In this document: positions 61,100 to 64,000 of the stretch, one piece after another | How positions within the stretch are numbered: position 1 is the stretch's first letter | How the letters are laid out: each line of letters begins with the position of its first letter | Assembly (NCBI GenBank): GCA_029204225.1 | Contig: CM055099.1 | Location: 40,021,192 to 40,085,191 of the forward strand | From: Diphasiastrum complanatum | Taxonomy: Eukaryota; Streptophyta; Lycopodiopsida; Lycopodiales; Lycopodiaceae | Length of the DNA stretch: 64,000 nt | Direction of reading: 5' to 3' | Program-made: the position numbers and the translations under genes | Notes under the pieces: generated by a model | Told to the model about the DNA's origin: nothing | The model's database searches: none | The model's input: the letters and a program-made list of their open reading frames with translations, nothing else

Positions 61100-64000
61100 T
61101 GCGCTAAGTGAGGGCCACCCTCAATGCTTAAAGTAAGTATCATGCCTTGCAATAAATGACCTATTCCTTTTTGGTTTTCTAGAACATTATCTTAGAGCTT
61201 TCAAGAGAAGTGCAAATGAGACCCCAAGGACAACTTGATGAAACATCCTTGAAGTTGAAATGGAACAAAAGGTACATTGCATATAGGTAATACATAAGAA
61301 GTTTTTGAAGGTCTTATTTCACCCATGCTTGGAAGGAGTGCCCATGTGCCAAGTTCCAACTAGCATTGACAAAACCCCTTTGGACTTGGTCCATCAAAAC
61401 AGCATGATTTCTAACAAGTAGCTCCCTTTATTTTAATCTTCACACAATCAATCTTCCTACACAAATGCAGGGTAAGGTAACTGTCGCTCAATAAATGTGT
61501 GATACACTTATGAGCCAATTCCTTTAAAATAAAGGGCGAGAAGCTTCTCTCACAAAAATAAAAGTCATTGTGACAGCCCATTATGAGCTCAACAAAAGCC
61601 TGTACTCTGATTGATGCTGGAGTTTGCTGCTCCTCTCGAGTCTCATGTGTGGGTTATCCGACCGTCCAAATTCTAAGGACCACTATTCACGAGTCACACT
61701 CCTAGTTCTCACTTTCCTATGGCTCAGCTTGCTCCCTCGGTGTCGAGTGCAAAGCAGCTCACCTTACTCTCTGCTCAGCCTATCTTCCTCTGACATGCAC
61801 TCACTTTCCATTACTGTCTGGTTCTTTCAACTCTACCTCTTTGCTTTTACTGCTATGCCTGCAAACCCACGTTTAGTATCTATCTGTCTGTGTCTCTCTC
61901 TCTCATGTTTTGGGATTTACAAATAGTTTTAGTCTTATGTGGTATTGATACCCATTCTTCGCAGAGATAAAACAGAGAGACAAACAGCTCGCGATTAGCA
62001 GCTCGCAGTTGTAGAATTATTACACAACGTAATTGGCAGGGAGCATGGTAGCCCCCCGCCACCATCTCTCTCGCCCTCGATGTGATTGTTTACCTTCTGC
62101 AGGAAAGTATTGGGGTCTGTGATTCCTGCTCGCTAGCATATATTTGATGGTTGTACTCGCCACCTACTACAGTCACAAATTGCTCTAATACCGTCAACGC
62201 TTTTTGAGCTGCCACTCCGATGCACTGCATTTCCAGTTATGCATCTGTCAACATGAATTCCGTAAGCTAATATAATCACTGCTGCAAGTAGTAAACGGGC
62301 CACACCAGCGACCATCCAGTAGCTGCTGAGGCTTTTGGCAACAAGATAGTCATCCAAAGCCTGCTCCAAAATTAATGCTGGAAAGACTAATCGCACCAGC
62401 TTTAGTTACGGAAGAGTACATTCGCTCGGTAGCGCATCTGCCTCAACTACCCGTAAGTAGCGCTCCGTATTCTCACATGTTGTAGTCATCAAACAGCTTC
62501 TTGCGCAGTGCGCACCGATTTTAACGGTTTAATGCGGGCAGGTTGTTGGCGTCTTTCGATAACTCCATTGTTCACTGCCCTGGGTTTAGAAATGCGAGGT
62601 TTTGAGCTGGTTTCCAGTACATCGCAATGCCATAAATATTTGTCAGTGTTGTTAATTTCTTGATCTGTTTCTTAGAGCTGAGAAATCCTGCGTTTTTACC
62701 ATCACGCAAATTCTCTTTGTGAGATGAGAACATACTTCAATACAGTGGAATTGCAGACTTAGGACGTCAGCCTCAGGCTTCTTTAAAACGTCTTAAATTG
62801 CCTTCGGAAGTACAAAAAGTATCGAGCTAATCTACTTTCTTCATTTGGGGCACAAATCCTCGAGATAGATCCCGCGTCGAAATCCTGCATCTTGGCACTG
62901 CTTGCTTTCGCATGGTGATAATAGAGACCCGCTCTAGCTTTCAATTTGGAATTGACGTACACCAAGCTCAGTGAATTGGGTAGCTCGAGATCTCGAAAGT
63001 AAAGCAACGCAGGCAATTCTTTCAAAAAGTAAGATATTGCTGTCTAATCTAGACTCGCTTAGCAAAGTCAAATCTCAATACTGTTTCGGAAAATTTTCAA
63101 TCGCTATTGCTTGCCCTTACGAAAGGCAGATCTCATGACAAAGTGGTTGTTACTCCAATATCAGCTACTAACGCATAGTATCCACTTTCTTTATTCAAAA
63201 TATACTGTAGCTTTCGATGAAGCGTATTATGCCATCTAAGCTTGGATGCGATGACACTAGGGCAGATTCAGGGGCATTCCAAAGCAATGTTGCATCATGA
63301 CATATTTCACTGTTGAATGAATCCCCATTTCGCATTTGCTGCTTCTTGTCTAGAATTGTAACTGTTATCAGAGGGGAAATCAGCCTTGCTTGAAGGAGGG
63401 TTTATTCATTGAAAGACCAACAAAATTGTCATCTCCTATTGCTTTCTCGCTTGCTTCTTAACCAAGCCAATTGCAGTTAAACTCTACTTACTTCAACAAA
63501 TTTAAGTGCAAAGTCTCTATTTAGATCGAATATTACGGTTTCCAATCTTCACATTCATTGTTCAAGCTTCAAATTGTACTCTTTGGCACGACATGAAGTC
63601 GAGATACTCAGGCTTATTTGTAGCTTTGAAAGCTATAGAAGTTTTCTCTCTTTCTTGAACAGCTGAGATTTTTTCCAGGATCGGGTAGATCAGGTTTAGA
63701 GTAGCGTCCGAGAGCAGAGAGACCTTAATTCAAACTACCGTTGCATCCCTCCTACATTGGTAAGAAACTAGTATCTTTTCGAAACTCCGGCTGTTCGCTA
63801 GAATGGCTATTGTTTGTATACGTTGTTCTTTCGTTTTCTCAATGCCTAGCCTTTTTCTAGCGTGCCTCTACTTTTATACTAAAAAAGAAGCTTCTTATTT
63901 TAAGCAGTTCTAGCTTCTACTTCATGTTTGGATTAGCTGCCCAACTCCGGAGACAAATTGACAGTCTTTTAAGTCGTTGGTACGTGAAATGAACATGCTT
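61097..64000. other. Right flank without recognised features
   Basis: From about 61,600 the base composition is more even than in the repeats to the left, but ORFs are under 101 codons and none matches a family I know. It could contain the upstream region or untranslated exons of a gene beyond the window. I could not support any exon, tRNA or transposon. Confidence 0.35.

Noticed and set aside
62409-62450. Possible tRNA from a GCTCGGTAGCGCATCTGCCTC stretch
   Set aside because: It resembles a D-arm by chance, but no acceptor stem pairing or T-arm could be found around it.
62133-63025. Minus-strand ORFs of 80-87 codons near the right end
   Set aside because: No recognised domain, no splice context and no repeat support. 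They could be chance ORFs or parts of an exon that cannot be judged here.

Overview
This window comes from a land-plant nuclear genome that is repeat-dense and AT-rich. The evidence is a spliced eukaryotic Dim1/KsgA-type rRNA dimethylase gene, plant-type Copia elements primed by initiator-Met tRNA, a Ty3/Gypsy element primed by tRNA-Asp, a chromodomain Gypsy relic, a LINE, a CACTA-type DNA transposon and long GA/CT microsatellites. I cannot fix the species; a large-genome fern, lycophyte or gymnosperm would fit, but this is inference.

Layout. The only convincing host gene is at the left: a two-exon DIM1-like rRNA adenine dimethyltransferase (1063-2513). From about 2.7 to 20.9 kb lie old relics: a decayed Copia LTR with a primer-binding site (2.75 kb), a relic of an LTR family starting TGTGAAAAAT (3.6-4.8 kb), an antisense Copia RNase H fragment, a minus-strand LINE (reverse transcriptase at 6.2-7.6 kb, endonuclease at 12.6-13.3 kb) split by a chromovirus fragment and unrecognised DNA, two overlapping plus-strand Copia relics (14.3-18.0 kb), and two tandem-repeat patches (19.3 and 20.1 kb).

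The centre (20,919-41,567) is a set of nested insertions whose boundaries can be read directly. An old, internally deleted Copia element (target duplication AGTTG) carries in its 3' LTR a minus-strand Ty3/Gypsy element (22,793-41,030, duplication CTAGT). That Gypsy element contains two further insertions. In its own 3' LTR sits a full-length Copia element (23,151-29,011, duplication CCGAG) with LTRs that read as identical and one open 1316-codon gag-pol. In its accessory ORF sits a non-autonomous CACTA element (31,416-33,293, duplication TAA). Uninterrupted copies of the LTR and target sites are also in the window and serve as empty sites for the three LTR elements.

To the right are a minus-strand LTR relic (42.2-42.7 kb), a 170-bp CT array (45.5 kb), a tandem array of a very small TRIM-like retrotransposon (46.6-47.4 kb), a Copia pol relic, and a 3.2-kb internally deleted Copia element with non-canonical AG...GT LTR ends and a GGAAG target duplication (48,534-51,716). 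Then come a minus-strand Copia pol relic interrupted by a solo LTR (duplication GTAGA), a plus-strand fragment of the same Gypsy accessory ORF (57.8-59.9 kb) and one more LTR of the TGTGAAAA family (60.2-60.7 kb). The last 2.9 kb shows nothing I recognise.

The Gypsy and old Copia elements are broken by stops, frameshifts or deletions. The 23-29 kb Copia looks complete and recently mobile. The most unusual items are the long post-pol accessory ORF of the Gypsy family (two copies here), the TRIM array with 51-52-bp internal domains, the AG...GT element, and a perfect TTCACACGTGTGAA palindrome carried by LTRs of the TGTGAAAA family.
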